From: Idiomarina rhizosphaerae
GTDB taxonomy: Bacteria > Pseudomonadota > Gammaproteobacteria > Enterobacterales > Alteromonadaceae
NCBI RefSeq assembly: GCF_024159085.1
Contig: NZ_JAMZDE010000008.1
Span: forward strand, 62,001 to 126,000
Direction of reading: 5' to 3'
DNA: 64,000 bases
Below the pieces are notes generated by a model. It saw only the letters and a list, made by a program, of their open reading frames with translations, was not told where the DNA came from and did no database searches. Both the position numbers and the translations under genes were made by a program. This document shows, piece after piece, positions 1 through 10,200 of this stretch (its first letter is position 1; every line of letters starts with the position of its first letter).

Positions 1-1580
1 TTCCAATGCGGGACAAAACCTTTCAGTAAACCGAATGCGATCACAGTCTTATATTCTTCCCCCTTTACCCCATGACAAGAGTTTATAACTATTCCAGTAG
101 ACCTCTTAAAAAAACTCTTAAGAGCTACTACCGTATCCTCATATTGACCGTCGTTGTTTTCTATATTTGAAGTGGCTTTCTCAAAGAACAGATCAAGTTG
201 TTCCTTTAGCAACAAATCATAAGCTAAATCTATGTCTAATTCGGACAGTATAAACTCAAAGCACTCTTTAAGGTATTTAGTGCCTACACCAGTATCACTG
301 TGAAAAGAGTTAATTACTTTAAGCAGTTTTTTAGCAGTTAAATCACGAGTGTGATGATGTTTCTCTACGAGATTATTTAACAACTCATTTGCCCATCTAA
401 CACGAGAGCTGAACAACTTTTCTGATGGTTCAGTCAATACCAACTTGGAAACTATCAACCAAAAATTGTCTTGTTGACCATGAAACGGCGACAAAGCTGG
501 GGCATCAAACTTCACATTCGGTAATAAAGTTATGAGCTTCTTTGTCATTGACCTTATTGGTGCCCATTGAGGAGCGATAACACATATATCATTTTCACTT
601 GTACCGCTATTGAGCTCTGTTTGAATTAACTCTGATATGGCTTCAGCAAGATGCTCTTTGTCAACTGATTGATTGAAAAAGCTTATGATCCCTTGCTCAT
701 TTCTATGCGCCGCTTTTGATACTCCTCCTTGAACGCCTCTAAAAGCCGAGAAATAGTCAACCAGTCTTTGCGTAGAGCGGTAATTGTCGCTAAACGTAAA
801 TTGGTTGATATTGCTACCCACAAATTCAGCGTTCAACTCTGCTAAGGTAAGAGATTTACCTCCAATGCCTCCATAAATTGCTTGATTTTCGTCGCCTACG
901 ATAAACAAGGAAGGTTTTATATGTGACTCGTTAAATATTTTGGCTAAAATTGCATACTGTAAATCTTGAGTATCTTGCACTTCATCAACACAAATATGAG
1001 TGAATATATTGCTTAAATTCTGGGCGATTTCTGGCCGCGTTTCCATTAACTGAAATGCAAAATAGAGTGACTGGTCAAAATCAATTTTCTTTCTTGAAGA
1101 TAGTATCTGACGGTATTCTTGCTCCACTGCTTCTGCTCGAGCATTTTGGTTTTCAACCACACCCTGCCTATTAAAGGTTGTATTTACGTCATCGAAAAAA
1201 CCTAAACCTTTATCAGATTTTAATTTGCTAAGTATTTTTCTTGTCTCAAACTCATCCGCAACGGAGTATCCCGAGTTAAGTGTTGCAGAGTATGAGGCAT
1301 AAGGCTTTATTAACCACTCAAGGGCAAAGGAGTGAATCGTCCCAGCCCAAACGCGACCATTTTCTATGGTGAAACTTTCAGCTAATCTAGCCTTTATTTC
1401 ATCAGCAGCTCGGTTTGTGAAGGTTACAGCGAGCACTTTGTTGTTTTTATGCTTTAACTCCTCAACAGCTTTCGCTATCCAGGCCGTAAGTGCTCTAGTT
1501 TTTCCGCTCCCGGGACAAGCCGCAACGTATGCATTACCATTGTAGTTTACAGCTGCATGCTGTTCATTGCTTAACTTCAT
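1..1580 (-). CDS. gajB: UvrD/Rep-type superfamily 1 helicase, GajB-like, 3' end outside the window
   Basis: About 526 residues are visible from the ATG at 1580 to the window edge with no stop, so the gene is truncated by the window only. Helicase motifs are clear: Walker A APGSGKT-like CPGSGKT near residues 22-28, Walker B VDEVQD near 199, GDENQAIYG near 226, NYRST near 264, and a motif V-like HGVKGEEY near 503. It follows the OLD-family nuclease gene with a gap of only 2 bases, so the two are almost surely co-transcribed and translated together. An OLD ATPase/TOPRIM nuclease plus a UvrD-like helicase is the Gabija defence architecture, in which GajB senses or processes DNA ends and stimulates GajA. 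The assignment rests on motifs and neighbour; a stand-alone repair helicase is the alternative. Confidence 0.85.
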   Translation of the reverse strand, partial: MKLSNEQHAAVNYNGNAYVAACPGSGKTRALTAWIAKAVEELKHKNNKVLAVTFTNRAADEIKARLAESFTIENGRVWAGTIHSFALEWLIKPYASYSATLNSGYSVADEFETRKILSKLKSDKGLGFFDDVNTTFNRQGVVENQNARAEAVEQEYRQILSSRKKIDFDQSLYFAFQLMETRPEIAQNLSNIFTHICVDEVQDTQDLQYAILAKIFNESHIKPSLFIVGDENQAIYGGIGGKSLTLAELNAEFVGSNINQFTFSDNYRSTQRLVDYFSAFRGVQGGVSKAAHRNEQGIISFFNQSVDKEHLAEAISELIQTELNSGTSENDICVIAPQWAPIRSMTKKLITLLPNVKFDAPALSPFHGQQDNFWLIVSKLVLTEPSEKLFSSRVRWANELLNNLVEKHHHTRDLTAKKLLKVINSFHSDTGVGTKYLKECFEFILSELDIDLAYDLLLKEQLDLFFEKATSNIENNDGQYEDTVVALKSFFKRSTGIVINSCHGVKGEEYKTVIAFGLLKGFVPHW

Positions 1581-1582
1581 AC

Positions 1583-3682
1583 CTACCTGTCCAGCAGCTC
1601 AATCAGGTAAGACAAATCGTCATCAGCACATCTTTCTTTAAACTCGTCAATGCACGCATTCATATCTGTTTGATTATTGCTAAAGAATTGTAGTGGCTTT
1701 TCATCATCTTCTAATGCTGGCATGGGCTTAGAAAGCCTGTGCCAGCACATCTTATAAAGAATTTTAGGTGCAAGTTTGTAGCCACATGAAAATGCAATTG
1801 CATCTAATATGTAACTTGGGATGTAAGTTTGAGAGGTCACTTTTTCCGACAACAAAAGAGCTAGCCATCCTTTGCCAACCTTCTCCGCAAGACGAAGTAT
1901 TTCTTTTCCAAATACTTCTACAGCATGATTTTCAAGCAAATTTGATGATTTAGTTATGTTGGCTTGCTGTTGATAAATAGAGGAAAGCACTTCTTTTGCT
2001 TCAATTGAATTATCAGCGCCTATAAAGTCGACTTCAAAAGTATGGTTGGCGTAAAAAGCGCTAATAAAGTCATTATCCTTAGTATGTTCGTCTAACTTTC
2101 CCTTTCTAATTAACCCTGACTTTTGAGAGTTTCGACATGACCTTTGATACTTGCTGTCATTGACCTCATCATCTGGTAAGGGAACGATGGATGTATCTAA
2201 GTCAGTAATAATCGCACAGTGTTTTCGTATTCTTTCGGGGTGAAATAAGTTTGAAATATGTTCAAAAAAAGCGCTATCCATACTTATTAGACTTATCCCA
2301 AGCTCGTCCAATGAAACACCGAGAACATTTCTAACTAAAGCCGGGATCAATATAAGCTCTGCTTCTCCCTCAACTAAAATTACTCCTTTGGCAAACAGGA
2401 GAGTTGAGCGTGTGGCGTTCAGGTACCTTTCTATACGATCACAATCCGTGGGAGTAAGTTGATTTGAGGGTTGAAAAACATCAACGTGATTTTCATTCAA
2501 CCCAAGTATATTAATATCGGCAATCTTTGCTACGGATGAAATGTGAGTTGAGTGTGTTGAGAGAAAGACTTGGGTTTTGTCAATTGAGTGACTTTCAAAC
2601 AGTGTTTTCTGAATGTGAGTATGAATGTGAGCTTCTGGCTCTTCTATGACTAAAAATTGTGCTGCCTTATCAGCTTCTTGCTTCCGTTCATATTCTAGCA
2701 GTTTCAGTGCGACATATATTAGGTTAGCACCGCCGAGACTAAGCTCATTAAGGTCGCCACTATAGCCATCAACATAGTTGTCACCAACAGTTAACGAAAG
2801 CTTTTGTAAAAGTTTGTCCAACTCACTTGGTAGAGACGACTCAATATCAATGACTGGCGAAAACGTATAGCCAACCGTTTTGTGCAGCGTATCTTGAATT
2901 CCACTGGAAACTTTTTTAATTTCATCTAATTCCGAAATTGAGTCGTTGACTTCAGAAATGAGAGTCGTAATGTTTTCGGCGTCTTGCTCGGATATTTCTG
3001 ACTCCAGGCCTTTTAATAAAGCTATTAATGGACTGTTTCTGTAATTTTTTAAATCGGAAACTACATCTCTAAGTGCTTTGACAAATGTAAAGGATACTTC
3101 TTCGTGTAATGGTGAGAGTTTTACTCCGTAAGCCATAAAATTCCTGTCGTCAGGGTCTGGGAATACGAAGTTGTGAAAGTCTCCTACCAGGTTTCGGTAT
3201 GTACCTTCGCATAGAAAATTGGCGTTAGCTCTGCCTGAAAATACTGGCTCGTAATCCTCTATGGTAATTTCATCAATGATTTGCTGAGCTAAAACTTGGT
3301 TGCCGCTGGCTTCAAACAGTGCTTTCCTTATTTTCAGGCAAGGTCGGAAATAATAAGTTAGAGTACCTTTTTCACTGCCGTCCACATGCCCAGCATCATG
3401 TTTTAGCATCTGGCAACCTTCATGAGATGACAGTTCATCAAAATCTACCGAAATGACAATCCAGTGACCTCTCCAGTCTCCAAGGTTACGGCAGAAGTCA
3501 CTATCCCGTAACTTTGTAATGTTTCTGGGGAGAGACTCGTCAAGAAGAAGACGTAGAGCGAAAAGAGCATTAGTCTTACCTGAACCATTTTCGCCAAGAA
3601 TGGTATTGACACCTTTCTTAAAGGAGAACTTTGCGGTTGAGAAATTCCTAAAATTGCGTATCCGTAATGAGCTTATGTACAT
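1583..3682 (-). CDS. gajA: OLD-family ATPase/TOPRIM endonuclease, GajA-like (Gabija)
   Basis: 699 residues. The N-terminal half is an SMC/ABC-like ATPase: Walker A GENGSGKT at residues 30-37, a signature-like LSLGG near 312-316, Walker B VIEEPEAH near 343-350 and a STHS switch near 373. The C-terminal half is a TOPRIM domain with the acidic residue of LVEGEAE near 437 and the DLD pair near 494-496. This is the class 2 OLD nuclease plan, which is paired with a UvrD helicase, as here. It is longer than the roughly 580-residue characterised GajA. The start is supported by a purine-rich AGGTGAAGGG run just upstream. Predicted to nick or cut invading DNA when nucleotide pools fall during phage replication; that role is taken from the family, not from this sequence. 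Confidence 0.85.
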   Translation of the reverse strand: MYISSLRIRNFRNFSTAKFSFKKGVNTILGENGSGKTNALFALRLLLDESLPRNITKLRDSDFCRNLGDWRGHWIVISVDFDELSSHEGCQMLKHDAGHVDGSEKGTLTYYFRPCLKIRKALFEASGNQVLAQQIIDEITIEDYEPVFSGRANANFLCEGTYRNLVGDFHNFVFPDPDDRNFMAYGVKLSPLHEEVSFTFVKALRDVVSDLKNYRNSPLIALLKGLESEISEQDAENITTLISEVNDSISELDEIKKVSSGIQDTLHKTVGYTFSPVIDIESSLPSELDKLLQKLSLTVGDNYVDGYSGDLNELSLGGANLIYVALKLLEYERKQEADKAAQFLVIEEPEAHIHTHIQKTLFESHSIDKTQVFLSTHSTHISSVAKIADINILGLNENHVDVFQPSNQLTPTDCDRIERYLNATRSTLLFAKGVILVEGEAELILIPALVRNVLGVSLDELGISLISMDSAFFEHISNLFHPERIRKHCAIITDLDTSIVPLPDDEVNDSKYQRSCRNSQKSGLIRKGKLDEHTKDNDFISAFYANHTFEVDFIGADNSIEAKEVLSSIYQQQANITKSSNLLENHAVEVFGKEILRLAEKVGKGWLALLLSEKVTSQTYIPSYILDAIAFSCGYKLAPKILYKMCWHRLSKPMPALEDDEKPLQFFSNNQTDMNACIDEFKERCADDDLSYLIELLDR

Positions 3683-4219
3683 CCCTTCACCTATTGACTT
3701 TTAACCCCCCTAATACTAAAAGAGTATCTTTCGAGCACTCCATAAGGCTCTTAATACAGTGCATGAGGGTTTATGAACCAGTCAAAATATACTCCCACCG
3801 TAAAACTCTCGGATAAGCCAATGCAGTCTAGGTATGCGCAGTTACCCTAAAATGGCGGTAATATACTGAACTTTAAGTTTTAGTTATGTTGTTGACACTA
3901 AACGACTTAAGTTAACAATACAATGTAATATAGATGATATTTTAGAGATAGGTTTACCTTGCACAGCTTGTGCCATAGGGGCTCTACCCAGATTTTGTGA
4001 AAGGAGCCTATTTATTGTTTATGTATTTTAGGCGAAAACTTAGGATACTCAGGGGTACGCCAGTTACCGCGCTTTAGTTTCGGTGCGGGAGATAAGTTAA
4101 TAGTTTTAACGTGATGACATTTTATCGTGTCGCTTTAAAAAAAGTAACGTGTGAAACCGGCCTTTGTGACCTATGGCGCGGGCTTTTTTAATGACAATGA
4201 CACGTGTGACCTACACTTT
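3683..4219. other. 537-base stretch without a gene between the defence pair and the LysR gene
   Basis: No convincing coding region is seen in any frame. It should hold the gajA promoter (reading left); near its start lies a small inverted repeat ATACT-AAAAG-AGTAT at 3713-3727. A second short inverted repeat, GCACA-GCT-TGTGC, sits at 3961-3973, and the 9-mer TGTGACCTA occurs twice near the right end (around 4165 and 4205). No tRNA or integrase gene is present, so no attachment site can be named. It may mark the edge of an acquired defence segment. Confidence 0.4.
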
Positions 4220-5131
4220 TTAAAACTGCTGCTGTGCAAGATGAGGAAGCTTTTCAGCGAGGAAATCGATGAGAACACGCACTGCCGGCAATATTCCCCG
4301 TCGGTGCGAGTACGTCATATGCATGATCCCGATGGGTAGATGCCAGTCGGTTAAAACGGGGACAAGTTCCCCACTATTCACTGCATCGTTACAGAGGTAA
4401 TTTGGTAAAGCGACAATGCCAAGTTTTTTTATTGCAGCTTCTCGTAAGACAATCATATCGTCGGTGATAAGCCGGGGTTTTATTCTGATATTTTTTTGCT
4501 GGCCTGAACTGTGGATCAATTCATAACCATATCGTCCGTTGGTGTAATGCATACTCAAATGCTCGAACGTTAATAAGTCCTCAGGCTCAGTTATCGAGTT
4601 ATGATTTATTAAGTCGGGAGCGATATAAAGGGTTTGAGGTGCCTGGCTTATGGGTCTGGCTATTAAACTTGAGTCTTCTATATTCTTTCGTACGCGCAGA
4701 GCTATGTCGATGCCCTCTTCTATTAAATTAACTGGTCGGTTTGTCACTACAAGCTGAATTTCAACTTCCGGATACAAACTCATAAATTCAGGTAACACCT
4801 GGACTAACAAGCTTTGGCTTAAAGCATAGGGCGCGCTAATTTCGACTTTACCCCGGGGTTTATCCAGTAAACGCTGTGTGACTTGTTGAGCCGATTCAGC
4901 TGCGCTGACAAGACGTTCGCAGTGCACCAAGAATTCACGTCCAACGTCAGTTAATTTGAGGCCTGACCGGCTTCTGTGAAACAGCCGGGTACCCTGCTCT
5001 TGCTCGAGTATAGCCATTTTTCGGCTTATGGTGGATTTGGGCAGCCCGAGCTCCCGTGAGGCTGCGCTGATACTGCCGCAGGCCATAACCTGAGCGAACA
5101 GGTAGTAGTTTGTGACGTCAGGAAATGACAT
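4220..5131 (-). CDS. LysR-family transcriptional regulator
   Basis: 303 residues, the normal length of the family. The N-terminal winged helix-turn-helix (about residues 5-62) carries the typical GSISAASRELGLPKSTISRK stretch followed by LEQEQGTRLFHRS; the rest is a periplasmic-binding-protein-like effector domain. It belongs to the large subgroup whose effector domain starts with a PRGKVEISAPYALSQ-type strand. It is divergent from the azoreductase gene 117 bases away, and the shared region has a palindrome and a spaced direct repeat, so it most likely controls that gene and itself. The effector is unknown; by analogy it may be a quinone or electrophile. Confidence 0.9.
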   Translation of the reverse strand: MSFPDVTNYYLFAQVMACGSISAASRELGLPKSTISRKMAILEQEQGTRLFHRSRSGLKLTDVGREFLVHCERLVSAAESAQQVTQRLLDKPRGKVEISAPYALSQSLLVQVLPEFMSLYPEVEIQLVVTNRPVNLIEEGIDIALRVRKNIEDSSLIARPISQAPQTLYIAPDLINHNSITEPEDLLTFEHLSMHYTNGRYGYELIHSSGQQKNIRIKPRLITDDMIVLREAAIKKLGIVALPNYLCNDAVNSGELVPVLTDWHLPIGIMHMTYSHRRGILPAVRVLIDFLAEKLPHLAQQQF

Positions 5132-5148
5132 TGTGAAAACCTCAAAGA

Positions 5149-5205
5149 TTCCAAATTTGGAACGATAGTTTCCATTTTAACCACTTATTAGATTGATTGG
5201 AACGA
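5149..5205. promoter_or_regulatory. candidate LysR operator pair in the lysR-azoR divergent region
   Basis: A perfect 14-bp palindrome TTCCAAATTTGGAA lies at 5149-5162. The 9-mer TTGGAACGA that includes its right arm (5157-5165) recurs exactly 40 bp downstream at 5197-5205, next to a TATACT -10-like element at 5208-5213. A high-affinity palindrome plus a second half-site near the promoter is the usual layout of LysR-type binding regions. Binding is inferred. Confidence 0.6.
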
Positions 5206-5248
5206 ATTATACTTCCTGCATCAATTAAAAAAACAAAGAGGTTTTTCT

Positions 5249-5809
5249 ATGAAAGTTTTACATTTGGATTCAGGTATTTTTCTAGAACAATCTGTTAGTC
5301 GTCAGGTTAGTCAGAACATTGTTAATAAACTTAAAGAAAAACAAGATATTACTCTTGTTCATCGAGACCTGGTTGCAAACCCTATTCCTCACCTGGCCGC
5401 TGATGAATTACTAGCTGAAGAGAAGCCGCTAATTAATGAATTGGTTCAGGAACTGCTCGATGCAGATACGCTTGTCATTGGCGCCCCAATGTATAACTTC
5501 ACCATTCCGACTCAGCTAAAAGCTTGGTTTGACCGTGTCTTGCAAGCTGGTGTCACTTTTAAATATACAGAACAAGGCCCTCAAGGCCTGGTGAATGGCA
5601 AAAAAGTTTATATCGCGTCTGGTCGGGGTGGTATCTATTCTCAAGGTGAAGCCCAGGCTATGGATCATCAGGAAAGTTATTTAAAACAGGCACTTGCTTT
5701 TATCGGTATTACTGACGTGACCATCATCCGCGCCGAGGGCATGAACATGGGTGACGAACCACGCCAACAAGGCTTCAAAGAAGCTGAACAGGAAATTGAA
5801 ACAATATAA
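5249..5809 (+). CDS. azoR: FMN-dependent NADH:quinone oxidoreductase / azoreductase
   Basis: 186 residues of flavodoxin-like fold, close to the usual 195-205. Seen in order: the N-terminal strand MKVLHLDSGIF followed by the phosphate-binding SVSRQVS stretch, the FMN-contact motif PMYNFTIPTQLKAWFDRV near residues 82-99, and GRGGIYS near 129. AzoR proteins use FMN and NADH to reduce quinones and azo compounds by two electrons in the cytoplasm, giving protection against thiol-reactive quinones. An AGAGG ribosome site precedes the ATG. The gene is alone on its strand, divergent from the LysR gene that probably regulates it. The C-terminal helix is slightly shorter than in E. coli AzoR. Confidence 0.93.
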   Translation: MKVLHLDSGIFLEQSVSRQVSQNIVNKLKEKQDITLVHRDLVANPIPHLAADELLAEEKPLINELVQELLDADTLVIGAPMYNFTIPTQLKAWFDRVLQAGVTFKYTEQGPQGLVNGKKVYIASGRGGIYSQGEAQAMDHQESYLKQALAFIGITDVTIIRAEGMNMGDEPRQQGFKEAEQEIETI

Positions 5810-5826
5810 CTTTTTAAAAGCGCACC

Positions 5827-6018
5827 TTATTCATCATCACGGAGCGCTTTGATCTGCACATCATCCCCTAGTTGCAGAATTTCTATCTCTATTGGCTGAC
5901 AACAGATTTGGCAATCGACAATCTGATGTTGGCCAATATCATTTAACCAATCAATTTCAATGTCATTTATTGCCATACAATAAGGACATTCGAATGTTTT
6001 CGGATCCGTTAAGCTCAT
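5827..6018 (-). CDS. small CPXCG-motif cysteine-rich protein
   Basis: 63 residues with CPYC at residues 11-14 and a second knuckle DCQICC near 33-38, which together should bind one zinc ion. This matches the Cys-rich CPXCG small-protein family found in many marine gammaproteobacteria; no function is known. It is convergent with azoR, with only 17 bases between stops, and an AAAGCGC/GCGCTTT inverted repeat (5817-5850) spans that junction and the last codons. The ATG at 6018 is preceded by an AAGGGGC ribosome site. Confidence 0.8.
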   Translation of the reverse strand: MSLTDPKTFECPYCMAINDIEIDWLNDIGQHQIVDCQICCQPIEIEILQLGDDVQIKALRDDE

Positions 6019-6120
6019 ACAAGCCCCTTAATTGTCTCTGTAATCTACAATAGTAATCGAATCTGACGAAGTTTGCGTAACATACAGAGAACTTCCTTTT
6101 AACAAAATAGCTGAGTACGA

Positions 6121-7200
6121 ATGATGGCATCATGGTTCAGGCAGTCTGTTTTCTTAATTCCGTTACTATTAATGCTGGCAGTATTTAGCAACGCGGCCTG
6201 GGCTCAGGCCCCCGTTGAGTACGTTAAAGCTAAAAAGCAGCCGATAATTAATAGCGTTAACTTACCGACCACCCTATCCGCTTTGAATGACTCGCAACTC
6301 AGCTTTGCTGTCGAAGGAAAGTTATTGAGCCTGAATAAGGATATTGGTGACAGAGTGAGTAAAGGAGACGTACTTGCTAGCTTAGATGCACGTCAAATTA
6401 ATTCAACAATAGAGTCTTTGCAGGCTCAGGTAGACAGCGCTAAAGCCAGCCTTGCCGACGAAAAACAGCAGCTAAGAGAACTGGAAGAGTTAGCTGAGAC
6501 CGATTTTGTTCCAGCTAGCGATTTAAGACGCTCTCGTACCCGGGTTCAGGTTGCACAGGCACAGCTTGCAGAAACAAAAGCATTGCTAAACGAAACCGAA
6601 GTTAACCAAAATTATCATCAACTTACAGCACCTTTCGACGGCATTATTGCTAGTCGCACTGCGGATTTAGGCGAATGGCTAAGTGCCGATCAGATCGTTT
6701 TTCAGTTGGTCGGCAGTGACAATCAGCATGCTGATGTGTTTCTTTCGCAGTCTTACTACTCCTCTATAAACTCTGATACTCAAGCTTCGCTTACCTACAA
6801 AGATACAACTATTGATGCTCGTTTAAGTCGCATAGTGCCCTTTGTTGACGGAAATGACCGCTCTTTTCAGGTTCGCCTGACGGGAGATTACCCGGAGAAC
6901 TGGGTTGTCGGAATACCTCTGAGTGCCTCGTTTGAGATAGATACCGGACGAATTCAGACTTCCGTACCTCAGGATGCGGTTGTTCGCTACAGCGATGGCA
7001 GAACCTCTGTCTGGATAGCTGTGAACGAAAATGGTGAATGGCAAGCGAGGGAACTGCCCGTTGAACTCGGCTTACGCTTTAATGGCTATGTCGAGGTGGA
7101 AAGCGGTGTAAGTGAAGGCGAGAGAGTCATAGTACGCGGTAATGAAGCTCTAACTGATGGTCAGGCACTAAAGCTTACGGAGTCTGCTGACTATGATTGA
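6121..7200 (+). CDS. RND efflux periplasmic adaptor (membrane fusion) subunit
   Basis: 359 residues. An N-terminal signal segment (about residues 1-29, ending AWAQA) suggests export to the periplasm, anchored in or attached to the inner membrane. A biotinyl-lipoyl-like half motif (VGD-like DIGDRVSKGDVLASLD) lies near residues 77-93, then a coiled-coil hairpin rich in Q, A and E near 95-160, then the second lipoyl half with APFDGIIASR near 175 and a beta-barrel. It links the RND pump to an outer membrane channel. Its stop overlaps the start of the permease gene by 8 bases, so the two are translationally coupled. No outer membrane channel or regulator gene adjoins them. ATGATG offers two starts; the first is taken because of GAG 5 bases upstream. 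Confidence 0.92.
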   Translation: MMASWFRQSVFLIPLLLMLAVFSNAAWAQAPVEYVKAKKQPIINSVNLPTTLSALNDSQLSFAVEGKLLSLNKDIGDRVSKGDVLASLDARQINSTIESLQAQVDSAKASLADEKQQLRELEELAETDFVPASDLRRSRTRVQVAQAQLAETKALLNETEVNQNYHQLTAPFDGIIASRTADLGEWLSADQIVFQLVGSDNQHADVFLSQSYYSSINSDTQASLTYKDTTIDARLSRIVPFVDGNDRSFQVRLTGDYPENWVVGIPLSASFEIDTGRIQTSVPQDAVVRYSDGRTSVWIAVNENGEWQARELPVELGLRFNGYVEVESGVSEGERVIVRGNEALTDGQALKLTESADYD

Positions 7201-10200
7201 AGCCGTAATAAAGCATAAACATGTCACCATCGTTGCCATTTTAATACTTTGTTTACTGGGTATAACGGCAGCATCGCGTATTCCGGTACAAATGATCCCT
7301 GACTTAGAAGTCAGAACGATTTCTGTACAGACTCAATGGCCTGGTGCCACACCGCAGGATATCGAAAAAGAGATACTAATTGAACAGGAAGAGTTTCTTC
7401 GCACTGTTCCCAACTTGCAACGTATGGAAAGCAGTGCCAGTAATGGCGAAGCAAGCATAGAACTGGACTTTCCTTTCGGGGTTGATGTTACCGAAACATT
7501 AATTCTGGTTAACAATGCGTTAAGTCAGGTTCCGGATTACCCCGAGAACGTCGATGAACCTCGCATTTTCTCCGCTTCCTTCTCAAGTAATGCGTTTATG
7601 TACTTTCGGGTAGCGCCAATTGAGGATAATCCTAAAAACATCAACATGATCATGATGCGCGATTACATAGAAGACAATGTTCGTCCAAGAATGTCTTCGG
7701 TCGCGGGCGTATCACAAGTGAATGTCAGTGGCGGTGCACAAAGACAAGTTCGTATTCTGATGGATAAAGACGCACTGATTCAGTACAACGTATCGGTTGC
7801 TGACGTAAGAACATCAATAAACGGCCGTAACAGAGATACCTCAGCCGGAGAGCTTGAACAAGGAAAACGCCGTTTCCTGCTGCGCACTGTAGGTCGTTTT
7901 GATTCGCTTGAGGAAATAGAAAATACCATTATTCGCAGAACCGGTGACAGTCTGGTTCGGTTAAAAGATGTCGCCGATATCGACTTTAATCACTTTGAAC
8001 TGAACAGTGAGTCCTGGTTTAAAGGCCAGCAGGTGCTAAGCCTTCAGGTTCAGCGTGAGCTGGGCTCTAATGTTATCGATATAAAATACGCCATGCTGGA
8101 AGAAGTTGAGCGCATTAACGAGGAGTTGCTGCGACCAGCCGGTATGGAAATTACACTAAACTCCGATGATGTTCGTTATGTGGAAAGCTCGGTTCAGAAT
8201 GTTTTAGTGAACTTACTGTTAGGCGCCCTCTTTGCAACTCTGGTTATGTATGGTTTGATGCGTTCCGCTCGCGCGACCTTAATTGCGGTTATCGGCATTC
8301 CAATTTGTACTCTGGCCGGATTCCTGGGACTGTTACTGTTGGACAGAACCATCAATGTCATTTCATTAGCTGGTATAGCATTTGCCATTGGCATGACGCT
8401 GGACAACACCATTGTGGTGTTAGAAAGTATTGAGCTGGAACGACAAAAAGGGCTAAACCCTAAAAACGCGGCGATTGAAGGGGTAAAACGAGTCTGGACC
8501 GCGGTGCTCACCTCTACCCTGACAACTGTCATGGTCTTTCTGCCAATTCTCTTTATTGTTCAGGAAGCCGGACAATTGTACTCCGATATCGCTATTGCCA
8601 TTTCGGCATCTATTATTGCTTCGATGTTTGTTTCCGTGACCTTAGTACCTTTACTCGCGGCTTACTTCCCTGCAGAGGCAAAAACAAAAGTAACAGACAA
8701 ACTGACCAATCGAATTGAAGCCGTCACTAGCCGGCTTTTACGCTCCAGAAAGTCAAAACTCAGTACCGTTGGAGTCACCTTTATTGCAGTGGTAGCTATT
8801 TGGTGGTTTTTGATGCCTCCCGCAGAATATTTGCCTGAGGGGGAAGAAGCTAAAACTTTTGCCACTATGAGTGCCCCACCCGGCTATAACTTGCAAACTA
8901 TGTCTGCGATTGGAGATGAAATACGTGACATTTTCGATCCAGCGTTAACGACAGAAAATACTGAGGTTACTCGCTCGGGAGTCACTATTCCTGCGCTTAA
9001 AACCATGAGTTTAAGTGTTGCCCCTTCGAATATTCGGATTATTGCCGAAACCCGGGATAAAAGCCGAATTGATGAGCTTATGGAAGTCATTACCCAAGTT
9101 TACGAACGCTACCCCGGCATGCGAGCCTTTGCAGCTAAAGGCTCCATTATCAGCAGCAATGATGGTGGTACCCGTAGCATTAATGTCGATGTTGGTGGAC
9201 AAGAGCTCAACGAAGTTTATGCAGCCGCGCGAGCCATTTATAATCGCTCACAAGAGGTTTTCAATGACCCCAGAATTCAATCCACTCCCAACTCTCTTAC
9301 TCTCGCTCAGCCTTTATTAGAGGTACGCCCTGACTGGGAACGGATGAGTGAATTAGGTCTGGATGCAGACAGTTTTGGTTATGCTGTTTCCGCATTAACT
9401 GACGGCGCCTTTGTCGGTGAGTATTTTCAGGGTGACGATAAAATTGATATGTACCTGTATAGCAATGAAGGCACGGAAGTAACACCGGAGATGTTGGATG
9501 ACTTACCATTACTTAATGTCAACGGCCGCCCTGTAGTACTGAATGCGATAAGCGATGTGCGGGAGATTGTTGATACTAGTACCGTGCGCCGGGTCGATAG
9601 TCGCCGTACAGTAACCTTAAATATTATACCTCCGGAGTCAGTTGCACTTGAATCCGGAGTTGAAATAGTTCGTTCAGAAGTTTTGCAGCACTTGCGAGAG
9701 CAAGGTGTTATAGCTGCCGATATTTCGACTCAGTTATCCGGTGCGGCTGACCAACTTGCGGAAACTCAGGCGGCCTTAAGTGAAAACTATGTTATTTCCA
9801 TCGCCATTATTTACCTGCTGATGGTCGCCATTTTTGCGCACTGGGGGTATCCGCTACTGATTATGGCAACCATACCAATGGGGATCAGTGCAGGTATTGC
9901 CGGGTTGGCTCTTATGAACGGTGTCGGCCAGCTTTTACCCGTTGTTGGGTTGCAGCCGCTGAGTCAGCCTTTCGACATGATTACCATGCTTGGCTTTCTT
10001 ATTCTTATGGGAACCGTCATTAACAATCCCATTCTGGTGGTTGAGAGGGCTATTTATCTTCGTGATAAAGAGAGCTACTCGCTTAAAGAAGCTGTTCAGG
10101 AAGGTTTGCTGTCGCGCGTGCGACCCATAACCATTACAACCTTAACCACGCTGTGCGGGATTGCGCCTCTGGTTTTTATACCCGGAGCCGGCACGGAATT

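Noticed and set aside
4147-4207. ACACGTGT palindrome and nearby CGTGT-like words as a regulatory array
   Set aside because: Matches are short and irregularly spaced; expected by chance in about 60 bases.
8194-9509. Several reading frames antisense to the RND transporter gene
   Set aside because: They have no ribosome sites or recognisable domains and are explained by the codon pattern of the real gene.
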